Part shown: in pieces, positions 22,012 to 23,072 of the stretch
Layout of the letters: each line of letters begins with the position of its first letter
Numbering within the stretch: position 1 is the first letter of the stretch
Assembly (NCBI GenBank): GCA_938042055.1
Contig: CALIRX010000052.1
Coordinates: 1 to 23,072, forward strand
Direction of reading: 5' to 3'
Length of the DNA stretch: 23,072 nucleotides
Source: an uncultured Candidatus Saccharibacteria bacterium
GTDB lineage: Bacteria; Patescibacteriota; Saccharimonadia; Saccharimonadales; Saccharimonadaceae
The notes under the pieces: model-generated
Database searches by the model: none
Told to the model about the DNA's origin: nothing
What the model saw: only the letters and a program-made list of their open reading frames with translations
Position numbers and translations under genes: made by a program

Positions 22012-22930
22012 GATGAGAAATCATTTCTGCAATAATTCCAGCGGATTTATTCAGCGATTCTTTTTCTCGCTCGGTAAGTGGATAGCCCGCCAAAATCTTC
22101 ACGCCGTCGCTACTGATTGTTGATGGCAATCCAAGTACAACATTATTCAAGCCATATTCGCCTTCAGCCAAAGAGCAAACAGGATAAACCGTGTGTGTCG
22201 ATTTCCGGAGCGCCGAAACAATCTTAGACACAACAAACCCAATCGCAAAATACGTCGATTTCTTTGTTTCAATCACTCGATAAGCTCGGTCGCGAACCTT
22301 CTGCTCAATTTCGTCAATCATTTCCTCTGTAAATCCAGGATATTCCTTAATTGGCACTTCACCAATTTGCGCCGTTTCAATTGTCGAAAATGATGAATCG
22401 CCATGCTCGCCCAAAATATAAGCGTCAACCGCTTTACTGTCGACATTCAATGCGTCCGCCAAATACGACTTCATTCGCGAAGTGTCAAGCGTCGTGCCCG
22501 TCCCGAACACGCGATTTTTCGGAAAGCCAGATTCCTTAAGTGCCACGTAAGTCAGAACATCAACCGGATTACTGACAATCACCAAATACGGCTTCGCGCC
22601 ATTCGCCATAATATTTTTCACAATATCACGCATAATTTTTGCATTAACGTCAATCAACTCCAACCGAGTCTGACCAGGAAGTTGCGGCGCACCCGCAGTA
22701 ATCACAACGATGTCATCGTCATTGATATCGGAATAATTTCCCGTATGAACCACGACATTTCTGTCAATTCCCATCGCGTCATTAATGTCAGCCGCTTGAC
22801 CCCAAGCCAAATCCTCATTACGGTCAATCAACACAATCTCTTCGATGACACTACGCAACGCACACGCATAAGCCGCCGTTGCACCAACCATTCCACCGCC
22901 GCCAACAATTAGCAATTTCTGTTTATTCAC
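21989..22930 (-). CDS. ldh: L-lactate dehydrogenase
   Basis: The enzyme reduces pyruvate to L-lactate with NADH, restoring NAD+ in fermentation. The reading frame has 313 codons from GTG 22930. Counting from the in-frame TTG one codon earlier (22933), the Rossmann motif is GGGGMVGAT (11-19) with D37 for the NAD ribose, the mobile loop is AGAPQLPGQTR with Q84 at the specificity position (LDH has Gln, malate dehydrogenase has Arg) and R90, and the active site has N122, D150 and R153 in TTLDTSR, and H177 in GEHGDS. GTG 22930 fits the GGAG Shine-Dalgarno better (6 nt) than TTG (3 nt). Fermentative metabolism fits CPR bacteria. No terminator is seen before the rpsJ promoter. Confidence 0.93.
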   Translation of the reverse strand: MNKQKLLIVGGGGMVGATAAYACALRSVIEEIVLIDRNEDLAWGQAADINDAMGIDRNVVVHTGNYSDINDDDIVVITAGAPQLPGQTRLELIDVNAKIMRDIVKNIMANGAKPYLVIVSNPVDVLTYVALKESGFPKNRVFGTGTTLDTSRMKSYLADALNVDSKAVDAYILGEHGDSSFSTIETAQIGEVPIKEYPGFTEEMIDEIEQKVRDRAYRVIETKKSTYFAIGFVVSKIVSALRKSTHTVYPVCSLAEGEYGLNNVVLGLPSTISSDGVKILAGYPLTEREKESLNKSAGIIAEMISHLDKAENC

Positions 22931-22968
22931 CAAAATCTCCTTTTTTCTGTTTTATATTAGATATCTTT

Positions 22969-22998
22969 ATTCTGCCATAAACATTACCGCTTTGTCAA
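22969..22998 (-). promoter_or_regulatory. ldh promoter
   Basis: On the minus strand, a perfect TTGACA (22998-22993) is followed after 18 bp by CAGAAT (22974-22969) with TGG before it. The predicted leader is about 30 nt and includes the AAAGGAG Shine-Dalgarno. The -10 is imperfect; another AT-rich box nearer the gene is possible. Confidence 0.6.
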
Positions 22999-23022
22999 TT
23001 AACTCCTTCTTATAACAATCAA

Positions 23023-23048
23023 AAATCCCCCGAAAGTTCGGGGGATTT
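23023..23048 (-). terminator. Terminator of a gene beyond the right edge
   Basis: AAATCCCCCG (23023-23032) pairs with CGGGGGATTT (23039-23048) around a 6-nt loop, with TTTTT following on the minus strand. It separates ldh from an upstream minus-strand gene whose end may lie at about 23051, at the window edge. Confidence 0.8.
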
Positions 23049-23072
23049 AATTAGGCTTGTGTTATCAAGATT

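Noticed and set aside
21989..22930. Malate dehydrogenase instead of lactate dehydrogenase
   Set aside because: The specificity position carries Gln (Q84 in APQLPG), as in LDH, not Arg as in malate dehydrogenase.
23051..23072. C-terminal end of a minus-strand gene (ILITQA-stop) at the right edge
   Set aside because: A TAA at 23051-23053 just before the terminator is suggestive, but seven codons are too few to support a gene call.
1..23072. UGA recoded as glycine (SR1/Gracilibacteria code)
   Set aside because: Genes such as ldh end with TGA at the expected family length, and no gene shows an in-frame TGA at a conserved Gly.
1..23072. CRISPR arrays, tRNA genes, transposases or IS ends
   Set aside because: No regularly spaced repeats, cloverleaf-like sequence, transposase motif or terminal inverted repeats were seen.

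Overview
The window looks like a chromosomal ribosomal-protein locus of a Patescibacteria (CPR) bacterium, most likely a Saccharibacteria (TM7) member. The reasons are: no rpmD (L30) between rpsE and rplO, a zinc-free short S14, very tight stop/start junctions, a moderately AT-rich composition, and an S10-spc cluster split by lineage-type genes. UGA is used as a stop (for example in ldh), so the Gracilibacteria/SR1 code does not apply. The lineage call is inferred from gene content and the look of the proteins; no search was run.

Layout, following the minus strand, which carries almost everything. An L-lactate dehydrogenase gene (22930-21989) is followed by rpsJ (21892-21575), which has its own promoter and a terminator. 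Next comes a four-gene cassette between rpsJ and rplC: a small membrane protein, a 101-aa helical protein, a 1349-aa giant protein with a probable membrane segment and a C-terminal GT-A (family 2-like) glycosyltransferase domain, and a 97-aa protein. A strong promoter with twin palindromes then drives rplC-rplD-rplW-rplB-rpsS-rplV-rpsC-rplP-rpmC-rpsQ-rplN-rplX-rplE-rpsN-rpsH (16226-9588), which ends in a terminator.

The expected rpsH-rplF junction is broken by about 5 kb of other genes (4635-9504): an ABC-F ATPase, a Nudix hydrolase, a divergent RdgB/HAM1-type NTP pyrophosphatase (on the plus strand), a minimal M16-type peptidase homologue, and two small membrane proteins. A near-identical copy of the rpsH terminator lies at the far side of most of this block. 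The ribosomal series then restarts from a new promoter with rplF-rplR-rpsE-rplO plus a terminator, then secY from its own promoter. A plus-strand membrane-anchored protein gene sits where adk and map are often found. Last is infA, which runs off the left edge.

Functionally, most of the window supplies ribosomal proteins and the Sec translocon. The accessory genes suggest ribosome rescue or protection (ABC-F), nucleotide-pool cleaning (Nudix and RdgB-like, convergent and overlapping) and cell-surface or envelope work (giant glycosyltransferase protein, membrane proteins, M16-like protein). Several accessory genes have a -10 box only 6-9 nt before the start codon and no Shine-Dalgarno, so they are probably translated from leaderless mRNAs. 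Most ribosomal genes instead have clear Shine-Dalgarno sequences or 1-nt overlaps. No tRNA, rRNA, CRISPR array, transposase or IS element was seen.
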